Source: Amorphophallus konjac
Lineage: Eukaryota > Streptophyta > Magnoliopsida > Alismatales > Araceae
Assembly: GCA_022559845.1 (NCBI GenBank)
Contig: CM040128.1
Coordinates: 181,332,691 to 181,396,690 of the forward strand
Direction: 5' to 3'
DNA: 64,000 bases
A program made the translations under genes and the position numbers. The notes below the pieces were generated by a model. The model ran no database searches and was not told the origin of the DNA. It saw nothing but the letters and a program-made list of their open reading frames with translations. The number at the start of each line of letters is the position of its first letter. The stretch's first letter is position 1. This document shows, piece after piece, positions 9,371 through 20,512 of this stretch.

Positions 9371-11233
9371 CTGCCCCACTACAGGTAGCAGAAGAAGACA
9401 CGTCTTGCAGAGGCTCCCCCGAACTCATACAGTGGCTTCTGAAGGCAAGGCATACCATTCTGGAAAGGGCTCCCAGTCCTCTTCCCAGGCGAAGTGGAAG
9501 CACTCTGTTCCAAGTTCGTGGCCACCCGTGAGAGCCGATCTCCTCCGACAGCATCTGGAACTAGCTGCAGAGCACCAGAGTCCGACTAGAAGCTCAACCA
9601 CGGTCGACAGCGACAGATCCAGACTGAAGTTTCTTCCCCAAAGATCTTCCTCTCCCTATCCCCGATCAGGAGCAAGAAACGGAACCCCGTTCGGCCTCCG
9701 GGAGCTAGAATTCCAAATTTTCTCCCACCATCGCTCGGGTCTGCCTCCTGCTGTCTGCCGTGACCAGATCCCACTCAACGGATCCCTCCTGTCTACCCCG
9801 ACCTCAGAAGGAGTCTCCGTCAGTTTTGCTGTGCAGAGGACTTGTCCACGGATCCCACAACTCCAACGGATCGAGATTCTGAGTCCGGAAGCCCCAGGTA
9901 CAACTTCTGCATCTGGCTGCATCCATTCTGAAGCTGCCAACCCCAGATTCCGACGTCCTGTTCGAGTCTCCACCACGACCACCAGCGACGGCAGAAGAAT
10001 TTGACATAAATCTGAGGCATCCCTGTACCTGTTACGAAGCCATCCTCACTGATCTCGTCATCGGAAAAATTCCTGAGAGCAAGCTACGACTGCAACAGCG
10101 ACCTCCTGTCCCCTCCAACAACAAGTGGGCAGAACCACGTCGGCGCCCGTTCCGTCGTCCTCGGCGGAATTCTCTCTCTCTCGCCTGGCCGGCTTAGTGC
10201 CCCTCCCTGCGTGGAGGTAGTGTTTGATGTAATTGTGATTACCCCACCCCTAGTTCAACCCTCCTGCGTGGGGTGTAGTTCATGTAACTAGCAGCCCAAG
10301 CTTCATCGGCGCAGTGTGCGGGGATCACACTTCCCCGCTCGCCCACGTCTCCAAACGGGGTTGGTTTCTTCAAACCAACCAGGTGAGCTCTAAAACTTTG
10401 CTCCATTTATATTAGTGTCTGTTTGTTTAATATCCGTAGACATAGCTCCGTTGCGCAAGAGAGTGAGTGCCCGTTCCCGGAGCCATCATCATTGCGTGGT
10501 CACCGTGGTCATCGTGAGAGAGTGGGACCTTGTGCCCCAAGTGGCACCGGCCAGCCCCAAAGTGTGGGCCACGTACCCTCGGAAGGATAACCCTAGCCCT
10601 GCTGGCACTCTACCAGTTAGGGTCTTGATCCATCACCTCCCTCTAGCATCATATAGTTACCCGGGGCTTGCGAGTGTGCGACGGCGTTTCGGTCTCAATT
10701 TATCATTTTACTTGCTATGTGATTGTGAATGCGGATTAGGTCCGAGGTTTGCGTTTGCTTGCTGCATACCCTATACTTGTGTCACATCAGCACCTTTGGT
10801 TCATTTCTATTAAATCTTGGATGTAGCTGCTTTTCGAACTCTGTTGATGATCTCGGATTTCATTAGCTTTGAACCATATATGTTGCTCGCGTTATGTTTC
10901 AGGTTTGCATATAATGTCTTGCTCTCCACTCTCATTCAGCTCTGGTCTCTCAGACATTAGTCCCCTTCTTTATCTTATCCCTCCTTTTTGCTGCTGTCAA
11001 AGGGGGAGAATATTTTTTTGTGAGTCGTCCTTTGCTTTGTGAGTTGTCATTGGGGGATGAGTGAATTGTGGACAGTAGAGAGTCCACGGGAGAGAGAACC
11101 TTGTGAGCTTTGAGTCTGCATACATATCCACATTCACATGCTTTCACTATCATGGATCTTGAGCTGCACATGTCGCATATGTCATAAACTTTGCCATCTT
11201 GGATATTACTGCCACATAATGACTCACAATATT

Positions 11234-11361
11234 GCCATCATCAAAAAGGGGGAGAATGTTGTGCCCCTGTGGTCAATTGAGTCATCTTGTGGTCACTTGG
11301 GTCATTCGACATCATCCTTTGGTCATTTGAGTTATTTGATATTCTTGGTTTTGATAATGGC
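11234..11361 (+). promoter_or_regulatory. Polypurine tract of F bracketed by inverted repeat
   Basis: GCCATCATCAAAA (11234-11246) faces TTTTGATAATGGC (11349-11361), 12 of 13 pairing. The polypurine tract AAAAGGGGGAGAA runs into the LTR start at 11257. The loop is longer than in E because three TGGTCANTTGRGT-like repeats (about 11270-11335) lie between. Confidence 0.7.
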
Positions 11362-12921
11362 TAAACACTATAAGTCATTGATGTTTTACCACTCTTATAT
11401 GACTAAATTACTTGATGTTCTTTCATGACAGATATGCCAAGGAATGGAGTGGAGATGGCAAAAGTGAAAGCTCAATGATTGCGCCCTCACATGAGGATCG
11501 ACCTGCCCGGTTAGGTCGCGGGGGTCAAGGGGGCAGTGCCCCTTGCGGGGGGTTCCGGGGGTGGAGCCCCCGGAACAAAATTTTGATTATAGGAGCGATA
11601 TAATCAATAGAAATCTTCAAGACAGTCAAGGTTGATGCCATATATGAGAACGGGTTGCTAAAAGACTCAAGCGACGGAGCTAAAGAGGTTAACGGACCGA
11701 CCCGGGAAAACCCGGGGTCTGCCCAACTGGCGGACGACCGCCAGCACATGGGCGGTCGACCGCCCCAGCCAGCAGCTCCCAGTCTGCACGAGTCTCAGTG
11801 GCGGTCGACCGGAAATTCCAGGGACCATCCGTCTACAACATTTCTCAGTAGCGGTCGACCGCCAGCTTCTGCAGGTCGACCGCCAGCCCCGAGCCTTCAA
11901 TGTTGACTTTGTTTTCCACTTCGAGAAGAGCCTCTTTCCTTGTATTTGTTTAACCCCAAAGTCACCCAATCTCCCATGGATTGTGGATCTGGTCTGAAGG
12001 ATCTCCAAGGACCATTCTAAGTCTATAAAACCAACACAAGGAGGGTTAGAAACCCTAATGCTTCAAGGGGAATAAGGAGATACCAAGGGAGGCTAAGGAG
12101 GAGATTCGCGGGTACTATAGCACCTCCGTGAACAGTGCTTCGGGCTGGAGTTCTTCATCCATCCAAGGTGATTCAAGCTTAGATCTGAAGCAAGTAACCT
12201 CCAAGGAAGCTAGAAGCAATCAAGGCTCTCCAGGGTGATCTAAACTGCATCCTTAAACCTCTTCATCAACTCAAGGAGATCAAAAGGAAGATTAAAGCTA
12301 CATCCATAGTCTTCCTCATCAACTAGAAGAGATTCAAGGAAGATCATATCTCAAGGAAGAAGACACCATTGAGGCATCAGATTCAAGCTCCAACAATCTC
12401 AGACAAGATTTTTCTTCTTTAGCATATTCCATATCTTGTTTCAATAGCTTGATATTTGTTCTCTTTTCATTTCATTCAAACATTTGGAACTGAAGATCGT
12501 CCCTACCGGTGGTTAGTAGGAAGGCAATCGGAAGTTGTCCGATCTGCGGTGTTGACGTCCCTACCTGTGATTAGTAGGAAGGCAATCGGAGGTTTTTCTG
12601 ATTTACAGTTCAGTGCGTGGCACTAGTGGAGCCTCACCGGATTTGGTGAAGGGTGGACGTAGGACTGGGGATTCAGTCCGAACCACCATAAAATCCTTTG
12701 TGTTGTGGTTTGTTTATATGATTGCTTCATTCTAGATGCATGCTTAGATTCAAATCAATATATTAGTTGCTCATCTTGCCAAGCGAATCATAGTGTTCTT
12801 CAATAAGCTAGTTATATTCCAATGCGATTTATTTTATCTAGCTATATATAGGGTTGCATTGCGAAAAGAGGGGCAGATCTATTCACCCCTCACCTCTAGA
12901 TCCGCTGTCCACCACTCAACA
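11257..12921 (+). repeat. LTR of Sirevirus F (1665 bp)
   Basis: It starts TGTTGTGCCC and ends CTCAACA. It contains CGGTCGACCG palindromes (11753-11886), the conserved GGGTGGACGTAGG...GAACCACC block (about 12650-12695) and a C-rich ATTCACCCC end, all as in other Sirevirus LTRs here. About 12480-12600 holds two copies of CCCTACC...TTAGTAGGAAGGCAATCGGA. Confidence 0.85.
11753..11886. repeat. CGGTCGACCG palindromes in F LTR
   Basis: Four GGTCGACC sites (about 11756, 11802, 11852 and 11873), extended to GCGGTCGACCGC in the best copies. They share the GTCGAC core with the E and H LTRs. Confidence 0.85.
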
Positions 12922-12977
12922 CTTATAGTAATGACGATATATCAATAAACCATATGAAAACCATGACAATCTAGAAA

Positions 12978-14333
12978 TCTGGGTAATTAGCATCCACACA
13001 GATAGCCACCAATTACAGAAATAGCATCCACTATGGTGGTCGCTCATTCCGGTGAACAGTGCATGCACGAAGAATTTGCGTCCATATGATGGCTACTCAT
13101 TCAGTGATTAGCGCCCACTGGCCTGGCCGCCAATTCCTTTTGGCATCCATGTCCTAGTCGCTAATTCAAGACAGAGCCAGACTTCTCACAAAGGCCAGAA
13201 GCAGCGCTCTATGAGGCCTAGAACATCACGTTTCTTTAGAGTGACGTGACAAGCAAGGGTTCCAGGGTTTTTAGGGTGCAACCAGCTTGGCTGTCTTGAG
13301 AAAATCCAAGGTTAGCGTAGACTTACGGAGGTCTCAATGAAGAAAGTACCAGTCTGAAGGAAGGAATATCCCGCGGAGGGTCCAATCATCACCAAGAGTT
13401 GAGGTGTAAACAGTAGAAAGTAAAATAGGGACTCTATCTTCGGATGTGGGATAAGAGTGCCAAAAGATCCAGTAGTCTAGGATCGAAAACATGCGAAGGA
13501 AAACACTCACAGAAATATGCGTCCATTCAGTAGTTGCCCATTGGAATTGGCGCCCACTGACTGGCCGTCCATTCATGATTTTCTAGTGATTACATTTATA
13601 TTATTCCCAAGAAATAGCACCTTTCTAGAAGGGCGTTCATTCTTGGAGTCAGGAAACTGTGCCTTTACAGAAGACGCCAATTCATTAATTATCAAATATC
13701 ATATTTAAATATATTTAGGAACATCGACTAAGTGCGAGACGCTAATTCTATATTAATTTCAGCATAAACAACATTTTACAAGAAATGTAGGAAACGGCGT
13801 CTCTTTTAGAGGGCGCAAGTTATGTGATGTGCGACTGGGTCACAGTCGCCTATTTCGTTTCTTATTTCTTTTATCATGGAAATAGCGCCTACTTGCACGG
13901 GCGCAGGTTAAAATTGGCGACAGGGTTCTGGTCGCACAATCCTTTTTAACGTCTTACGCTGCAATGCACCGCATGGATGTGCTTGCAGACACATGACATT
14001 GTTTTATTTCGATTGTCGCTGTTCATTAGGGGGATGAACAGTGCTACTTTCTATTCAGATAGGATTTTGGAAAACTAAGGACATGACATCGAAGAGAAAA
14101 TTGCAGGGATTCCAGAAATATGCATACCATGACTTTTAGATACAAGGTTCCATAGTTGCTAAATTTTAAACGTTCTGTAATTATTAATTATCTAAAAGAA
14201 TTAGCGGCAGTCTTACTGTTGCTGATTATTTAGCATCCATTTGGATGGGCGCAGATTCTTGGAAATAGCGGCCACTGTAGTGATCACTAATTCATTTCAT
14301 ACAGTAACGATTCCAGATCGTTCAAAAACCACA
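12978..14333. repeat. Dyad motif array (GCGNCC...GGNCGC) in LTR I
   Basis: About fourteen copies of a form such as TAGCGCCCACTGGCCTGGCC followed by GCCAATTC. Arms differ between copies but stay complementary, for example GCGACTG/CAGTCGC near 13832, GCGCC/GGGCGC near 13885 and GCGAC/GTCGC near 13917. Each is usually followed by AATTC or ATTT. Confidence 0.7.
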
Positions 14334-14774
14334 TTTATACATGCTATATACAAGCAGGAAGATTCATGGAAGATAATCTACATGCTCTATTGATCTACCA
14401 TGATAATTAGTTAGAGTTTTGCTTGGGAGATTTTCTACCTTTTATGATGCTTTAACGGATGAAGAAAAGAAGAACATTGAAGACAATGATGAACACGGCA
14501 GCAGCACAGCAACTGCACGTTTAGCAGTAGCAAAGGAGGAAGAAGATGGGAAGGAGCTAGTGTTGTTTCCTCTCAACGTGATGCAACGGCAGCACAGGAC
14601 TACAGCGAGGAAGAAGAGGAAGGCGGAGGAAGAAGCCTTACTTCTTCAGCAACAGCAACAGCAACAGCAGCACGCGTCAGGAAGAAGAGGACGAGGACGA
14701 CGTCGATGCACTCACGGCAACAGTAGGACCAACACGACAGAGCACGATGGCTCTGCCATCGCATGAAAGGTCCT

Positions 14775-14783
14775 TATTTATAG
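14775..14783 (-). promoter_or_regulatory. TATA box of LTR I
   Basis: CTATAAATA on the reverse strand, at the position equivalent to the TATA box of the D LTR. Confidence 0.65.
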
Positions 14784-15490
14784 GGTTCATGGGCCTACGG
14801 GAGGGAGAGTCCTAATGAGAATTAAGTTCCCCTCGTAACCAATCCTACTAGTTTTAGACTTTCCCATACATAATCTAGATCGATCTCTCCCTTTCCTCAT
14901 CACCATCTGCTTCCCTGCTTAACCCAAACCCTTCCTTCCCATGCAGTAAAGTTATCGAACGTGAGGGGTTTACATAACTCAAAGACCCTATTATGGTAGT
15001 ATTTGTATATATACTCTTAGAAGCCCATTTATGTATACACTCTCAGAAACCCTTTGGTTGACCTACGAAAAGCCCACTAGCTGCCATTATTCAAACGTCC
15101 ATTAACTATATATTTTGAATTATAATCATTTTTAGCTAATAGGTTTAACATTCAGATCTTGATTAAGGCCCATTATCTATTTCTATTTTTCTTATATAAA
15201 AATTTTATTCACCATAATTATTCCATGACTAGTATTATATAGTTGTTGCTATAAATTCTATATTTAAATTTCTAGGTTGCTACAGCCTTGTTATGCGCCG
15301 ACCATTCTTCTACGTCGTCCACCCAATCGCCGTCCATTCTTCTACGCCGAAGCAGCCCAGACGTCCTAGCGGTTGTAAGAGCCTTCATCTTCATCATCGT
15401 CCTTCATTCTTTCGCCAGGGAAGTAGAGAGAGAAGGGGGAAACGGCAAAGCCTTACGCAGCGTGAAGAGGAGGAGGCACCCTTCGGAGCC

Positions 15491-15498
15491 TTTTATAG
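15491..15498 (-). promoter_or_regulatory. Reverse-strand TATA box in G1 (unit next to antisense gene)
   Basis: CTATAAAA on the reverse strand inside CTATAAAAGGCTCC. The same box is at 41632-41639 in G2, upstream of a short reverse ORF starting MMKMKALTT. Confidence 0.45.
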
Positions 15499-15957
15499 AC
15501 CGAAGGGGGAGGGCTTTGCCTTAATTAAATCTCCCCTCGGACAGATGTGAAGAGATCTCAGAGGGAAGGCGGGCGTCTTCCCCAAGGAGTAATTAAGCCG
15601 CCGACCTCATTAAATCCCCCCAATACCCTTCATTGGAAACTCGCGAAAAGATGTGTCATTCAAAGCTTTGGGAGGCGGAAGGGCGCCAGATCAACGCCAA
15701 CGATTAGGCTGATCGACGTGCGCTCTGATTTTTCGGCAGAAAAATCATACAAGATATCTGATACGTTGACAACCACAGGTATGAAAGATCAGATTCGGTC
15801 AAATGCGGTAGTAGCATTCAAAGTTGTGCGAAACTCCACTGCCATTATATTCCAAGTAAAAAGAAGTACACTGAGAGCTTCCAGATACCAAAAAATAAAA
15901 AAGAAAAGGGGAAAGAGGCCAATAAATACAAGGGCCAGCCGAGCCTAGTCTATGGAG

Positions 15958-18303
15958 ATAGGTAAAGTTTGGGAAGTTCGTGGCCCCCTTGAAGCTTGAC
16001 AGGCGAGGACCCTCGACGATCAGTGATTCACCCCCGGTTCCTTCGGCGACTGCCGGCCCAGGCACTCACCCCACTCGTGTAGGAACTGCCTCAACCACGT
16101 GCTCTCTCGAGGCCGCCGGAGTTAGTGATCTCCCATCCATGGAATCGGAGGTATCCTCACCCCCCTCCACTTCTTAAAGTTGACGAAGGAGAATCGGAAG
16201 TTTCCTCATCTGAGTCGTAGCATTGCCTGGGGTCGAAGAAAAGTTCATCGGGGACCTGCGCCTGGGCTAGCCTGACTGCCCAACTGAAGCTTTGAGCGAA
16301 GCCCTTCTGCACCCCCCGCTGATATCCCAGTTCATAATAAGTGAAGGCGGCCTGCTGTAGGGCTTCTTGGTACTCTTCCGAGTCCCAACATCACGCGACC
16401 ACCTCCTCCCTGACTCCTGCTGCCTTCACCTCAAGCTCGACCACCCTCGCTACGGCCTCGGCCTCAGCCCGGGCCACTTCGGCCTCCCCCTTGGCCCGCT
16501 TGGCCTCCTGGACCCGGCTCTCGAGCTCCTCCCGCTCGACCGTCCACTGCCCGGAGCGAACTGTAAGAGCTTGACGCTCCTCTTCCAAGAGCTTGCTCTT
16601 AAGCTCGGTCGTATACCGAGCTTGAGCCAATTGCTCGGCCAGCCACCGAGATTCCTCCTGGCTCGCCCGATCCCGTGCCCAAGGTGAGGCCACCTTCTGC
16701 CAGAGAACCCCAAGCTCGGAGGTCAACTGCCTGATTCTCCGATAGGACTCAGCGCGGGCCCGAGTTTGAGCCCTCTCTTCGCTCTCTAGCCATGTAAATA
16801 AATAAATTATCTCAGCCCCTAGCTGGGCCACGAACAACCCTCCCTCCATGACCCTTTCGAGAAGCCTGGGAGGGGAGCAACGTCGAAATTCCTCCTGAAC
16901 AGATGGAGGTGCCAGAGCTCGGCAATGCTTGTATAGGGAGGCCTTGACGGTGAATCACCCCTTGCCACTGGGGAGAAGCCCTCCCTGGAGGAGTCAATGC
17001 TAGGACATCCTCTCCAGACGTCCCCAAACTTGGTTTTGTGTCGCTTGGCTCGCTCTGTATGCTCGCCCAAACTTCCTCCTCCTCACCGCGCGCCCCAGCA
17101 GCCTCGGTCGGAATTTCGGAGCTAGCTTCTTCCACTTACGCTCTTGTGGGCTCAGCGAATTTCGGAGCCAGCTTCTTCCACTTGCGCTCTTGTGAGCTCA
17201 GCTTCTTCCACTTTCTCTCAGCTACAACAGGCACCTCTGTCTCAGCCCTTGGAGGGCTCGGACGACGGGCACCCCCCGTCGGGGACTCCTTGGTCGGGCA
17301 CAGTCTTCGCCTTCTTTTGCCACCTCTTCTCGGCGGTCAGAGCCTTCATCGAGGATGGCATCAGCCGCTCCCAGGGGTCTTTGCGCTTAGACCCCCATCA
17401 CTCTGGGTCGTCCTCCCGAGCAATCTGCTTGCCCTTGTCTCGGGCAGGAGAGGGACCCTCGGAAGTTCTAGGCGCGCTCGAGTCAACAGCCTCCCTTTGC
17501 TCGATGACCTCCTGCTCCAACGGTCGCTCCTCATCATTGTCACTGCGCCTCGGTTCTGCCCACTAGAAGTCAAGTCATCAGTAAAGGCTCAGCCAACCAG
17601 AACAAAGAGGTGCAATGCTGAGCCCCAAGGTCCTTACCACCGGATGGCAGTGCGTGGCTTGGAACATCCTCGATGTTGGCTGTAGTCATCAGCTCAATGG
17701 TTGATCGACGATTCTCCTGTAGAATTCTGATCTCCTCCTCCAGCTCCAAGGAGATCACCGGATGCTTCACGGGGAATACCGGCTGGAAGTTCGGCTTGAC
17801 AGGAAAGCCCCAACTAGAAGCACCCTTAGTAAAGCCTACCCAGAGTAATTAGGTTTTCCACCCCTTATGTGAGGAATCCCAAGCGAAGAGGGTCACACAA
17901 CTTCTCCCCGTCCTAGCCTGGAGGTAAAAGAAACTCTTCCTGACGTGGGTTTGCTGCTTCAACTCGAAGAAGGCGTGAAAGAGGTCTAAAGACTTGGCGA
18001 GGCCACACGAGCGACAAAGGGTGATGAAGGAAAAGATGAAGGTGTAGGAATTGGAAACCAACTGGATAGGAGCCAGTTGGTAGAATTTCAGTAGCTACTC
18101 AACAAAGGGATGGGGATGAAGACGGAAACCGCACTCCCAAGCTAAAAGAAAGATGCAAAAAAGGCTCGAACGGGTGTCCAAGCTAGACTTGTGAGGTTTG
18201 GCCGAAGAAAAGTAGTACCGCCATGACAACTTGAAGCGCCTCTCAATCTCCTTCACCTCGTCCTCGCCCAACTCGCTACGCAAATGGTCGCCGGACACGG
18301 GCC
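15958..18303 (-). pseudogene. Antisense gene of Tat element G1: Transposase_28-like plus coiled coil
   Basis: Read leftwards on the reverse strand from the D insertion. About 18300-17880 encodes EVKEIERRFKLSWRYYF, then FIFSFITLCRSCGL and FFYLQARTGRSC. This resembles the conserved domain annotated in plants as putative gypsy-type transposon (Transposase_28). A Glu/Ala-rich region follows (about 17135-16812), then a long charged coiled coil (16849-16391) rich in LAEQLAQARY and REELES. Several stops and frameshifts break it; VE-stop-LLKF near 18093 is CAG to TAG compared with the second copy. Extra antisense genes between pol and 3' LTR are known in the Tat lineage; their role is unknown. The N-terminus is at 30229-30436, beyond D. 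Confidence 0.72.
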
Positions 18304-18308
18304 CTAAA
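18304..18308 (+). other. Target-site duplication of D, left copy
   Basis: CTAAA here and CTGAA at 30229-30233 flank D. The uninterrupted Tat copy has CTGAA, so the left copy has one G-to-A change. Confidence 0.8.
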
Positions 18309-18727
18309 TGTAGCAACCCTGGTAAATTAAAGGACTAGAAAGTCTAAATAAATTAAAAACAATAATTAAACAAGGCCCAGACCTTGTACATGACCCTCTT
18401 GCGTCCTAAAAAGTCTAACAAAAGAACTTATGGACACTACTATTGTATTATAATAAATTTAAGAATGACATGTTATTTTTAGGTAAGCATTTAATGCACA
18501 ACGTAATTTTAATTGAATTAAGAATCATTAAATCTCGAAGAAAATGTCAATTTATATTTCATTACTAATTTAGAAAATTTGATATTCCACATTTATTACA
18601 TTATTAGAAGGGAGAAGGATATATATATAAGATTTAATTACATTAAAGATATGTAAAAGATAAAAGAATGAGCATATTGTAATTTCGGTTCTTTCAAGAG
18701 CATTAAGAAAAGGCCAAAAACTCAATT

Positions 18728-20512
18728 GACGCCTCTTCGTACAGGCGTATCCAACGTGAAAGACGACTTAATGTAAGTCGTTATTTACAATTAGCAAAAG
18801 TCAAATAAAGTATATAGATAAGAGAGTGATAGAAATAATAGGGATATATATACAATATTAGTCCTTTGGAGGTTAAGGAGAAATGCCAAAATGGAATTGA
18901 TGCCATTGATTTAGGCGTTGATTTCAAATGTAACGACTTAATAAAAGTCGTTATTTTAGTCTAAAATGAATAGTGCCCGTTTTTGAATTAAAGAAATTTA
19001 GAAAACTAATTATATAAAAAAATAGAGAAAAATGGAAAACTTGTACCCCTAAAATTTCCCATCTAGATCACATCAAGAAAAAAAAGATAAAAATCTAGAA
19101 AGATCGTTACACCTAAAATTAACAAATAGGGAAAGGTGAATGACGCCTCTGAGCAAGTCGTCATTTAATTTTTGACGACTGTGTATACAAGCGTCATTTA
19201 TTGAAATAACGCCCCAACATGAGGCGTCATTTCCAAACAGAACCCGTTGGTGTTTGGTTCGAACAAGGATGTTATCTGGGTAAGTGTTGATTAGGGAAAG
19301 GTTGAACACGTGGATGTCTAAGTTTAATCAGGAGTCTGCGTAGGAAGTTTCAATTCTAATCAAACTCTAGAACCCAGTAGTATTCCTTCCCTATAAATAC
19401 CCCTTCCCATCGAGCCAACTTGCTAGGCTCTTTTCTTCAACAAACTGTTGTTACTCCGTGCGTGAAGAACACAAGAAGGTTCTTCAACTTCTTCCCATTT
19501 TCATACTGATGCATTCGAAGGGCAGACGGCACCTTCCGTGGATACGAGAGGAACGTGGGTGTTCTTCATCGACTTCTTCCACTTCTTCCTGCGGATTACC
19601 TGCGCCAAGAAGGGGCCGCGACTGCTGCGTTGTTGCTCTTCACCCTTCTGCAACTTCATACAAGGGTTGCTGTTGTTGCGTTTAATAAGAGATGCTGCTC
19701 TTGTTATATTCCAGTAACTCTGTTTGAAACAGAGTATCGTTCTTGATTCTTCATCCTCTTCACGTTTCTATCATCTACAACTCCGAAAAGGTAGGTTTTC
19801 TCAAGTGTTAAGTGAAATTTTATGGATATTAGGCCAATTGCATGCATAAAGGTTATTAGTGCTGCGACTGACTGCCATATGAATTTTCATGATTTCATCG
19901 TTCTATTGAAAATGACGCCCTAGATCAAGGCGTTGTTTTTATTTTAACGCCCGTGAAGACATGCGTCAATTTTCTAGTTAATTAATAATGACGAATGTTC
20001 TAAATTTAATAACTATAAACCCTGATGTGTTAACTAATGCATGATCATGTTAGTGAATTCATGCTATTTTTCTCTATCTACCCATGTCTCTAGTTTCTTG
20101 ATTGGAAATACCACAAAAGCCATGTCTGTGATTGTACCTGATCATATGACAAGTAAATGACGACCATGTCTAGGTCGTCAATTGAACAAACGCCCCTGTA
20201 CGTAGGCGTCAATTAGTGATAAATCAAGAATTCCTAAAAATGTTTATAATTTCCCAGATATTGAAATAATGACATGCATCCTACCATCTTTTTGATATGT
20301 GACGCCCTTGACTTGGGCGCTGTTTACGAAATTGAAGCCTTAATGTAAGACGTCATTTATATAATACCTGAAATTTTACAATGTTTATAGATTCTAATAT
20401 TAACAAGACCTGGATATAAGGACTGCGTGAACAGTCGTCATTTACTGAACTGATGACTCTGACAAGGGCGCCAATTCATAAAATGAAGACTTAAGCCCAG
20501 ACGCCAGTTGAC
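18728..20512. repeat. Dyad motif array (GACGCC...GGCGTC) in D LTR
   Basis: About sixteen copies of RACGNC, a variable 8-11 base spacer, then GNCGTY, mostly followed by ATTT or AATT. Examples: GACGCC/GGCGTA (18728), GACGAC/GTCGTT (18763), AACGCC/GGCGTC (19207 and 20187), GACGAC/GTCGTC (20160) and GACGCCC/GGGCGC (20301). Arms change together while spacers are unrelated. The copy in the 3' LTR is at about 26984-28770. Confidence 0.8.
19391..19399 (+). promoter_or_regulatory. TATA box of D LTR
   Basis: CTATAAATA in CCCTATAAATACCCC, also at 27647-27655 in the 3' LTR. It lies downstream of the first part of the dyad array and about 60 bases before a short ORF in the transcribed leader. Confidence 0.75.

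Larger units (their letters stand above)
8517..10810. other. Non-coding, LTR-like stretch after chromovirus pol
   Basis: No gene seen. It follows the integrase end, so an LTR is expected, and 8759-8766 is a good TATA box (TATAAATA) with a CCAACT-rich leader. 8826-9370 is extremely C/T-rich (CTCTCTCTCC runs), and the long frames there are composition artefacts. About 10205-10290 holds two diverged copies of a CTGCGTGGNGGTAGT-like unit. Without a second LTR copy in the window I cannot set boundaries or separate LTR from leader. Confidence 0.45.
10811..12921 (+). mobile_element. Sirevirus F, 3' fragment with one LTR
   Basis: 10980-11010 holds CTGTCAAAGGGGGAGAA, an outlying polypurine tract, and 11245-11256 the proper one, followed by an LTR starting TGTTGTGCCCC. 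This matches the 3' end layout of E. The 5' LTR, gag and pol are not present; the left limit (about 10811) is only an estimate from where the resemblance begins. The LTR's right end abuts LTR fragment I at 12921/12922. Confidence 0.8.
12922..15284 (-). mobile_element. LTR fragment I, related to the Tekay LTR of D
   Basis: Read on the reverse strand it starts TGTAGCAACC at 15284, the same start as both LTRs of D. It shares with D a block around 13205-13350: GAGACCTCCGTAAG, CTAACCTTGGAT and GTCACTCTAAAGAAAC. It has a TATA box and its own array of dyad motifs. It lacks the GCGTGACA end and stops at the F LTR boundary, so its 3' part is lost. Otherwise strongly diverged from D, so a related but separate family. 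Confidence 0.72.
15285..18308 (+). mobile_element. Tat-lineage Ty3/gypsy element G1, left part
   Basis: 15285-15780 matches 41425-41912 and 15780-17440 matches 62285-63912 in order, which identifies the zone between pol and the 3' LTR of a Tat element. The element resumes at 30229 after Tekay element D; joining the two gives the same sequence as the uninterrupted copy at 31960-32000. On the left it is cut by LTR I. It runs on to LTR1, ending at 31559. Only the antisense gene and the 3' LTR are present; gag and pol of this copy are missing. Confidence 0.85.

Noticed and set aside
9008..9531. Pro/Ser/Thr-rich frames on both strands
   Set aside because: They are caused by the C/T-rich tract; no codon bias or motif.
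10415..10813. 132-codon forward frame as a host gene fragment
   Set aside because: No recognisable domain, lies in LTR-like DNA, and its start has no supporting context.
14419..14766. 115-codon forward frame with a poly-Gln run (CAGCAACAG repeats)
   Set aside because: It lies antisense in LTR fragment I, over its transcribed leader, and has no domain. The Gln run is a short trinucleotide repeat.
16341..17685. Forward open frames rich in Ser, Leu and Pro in G1
   Set aside because: They are shadows of the reverse-strand coiled-coil gene, whose reading gives a coherent protein and matches 62462-63912.
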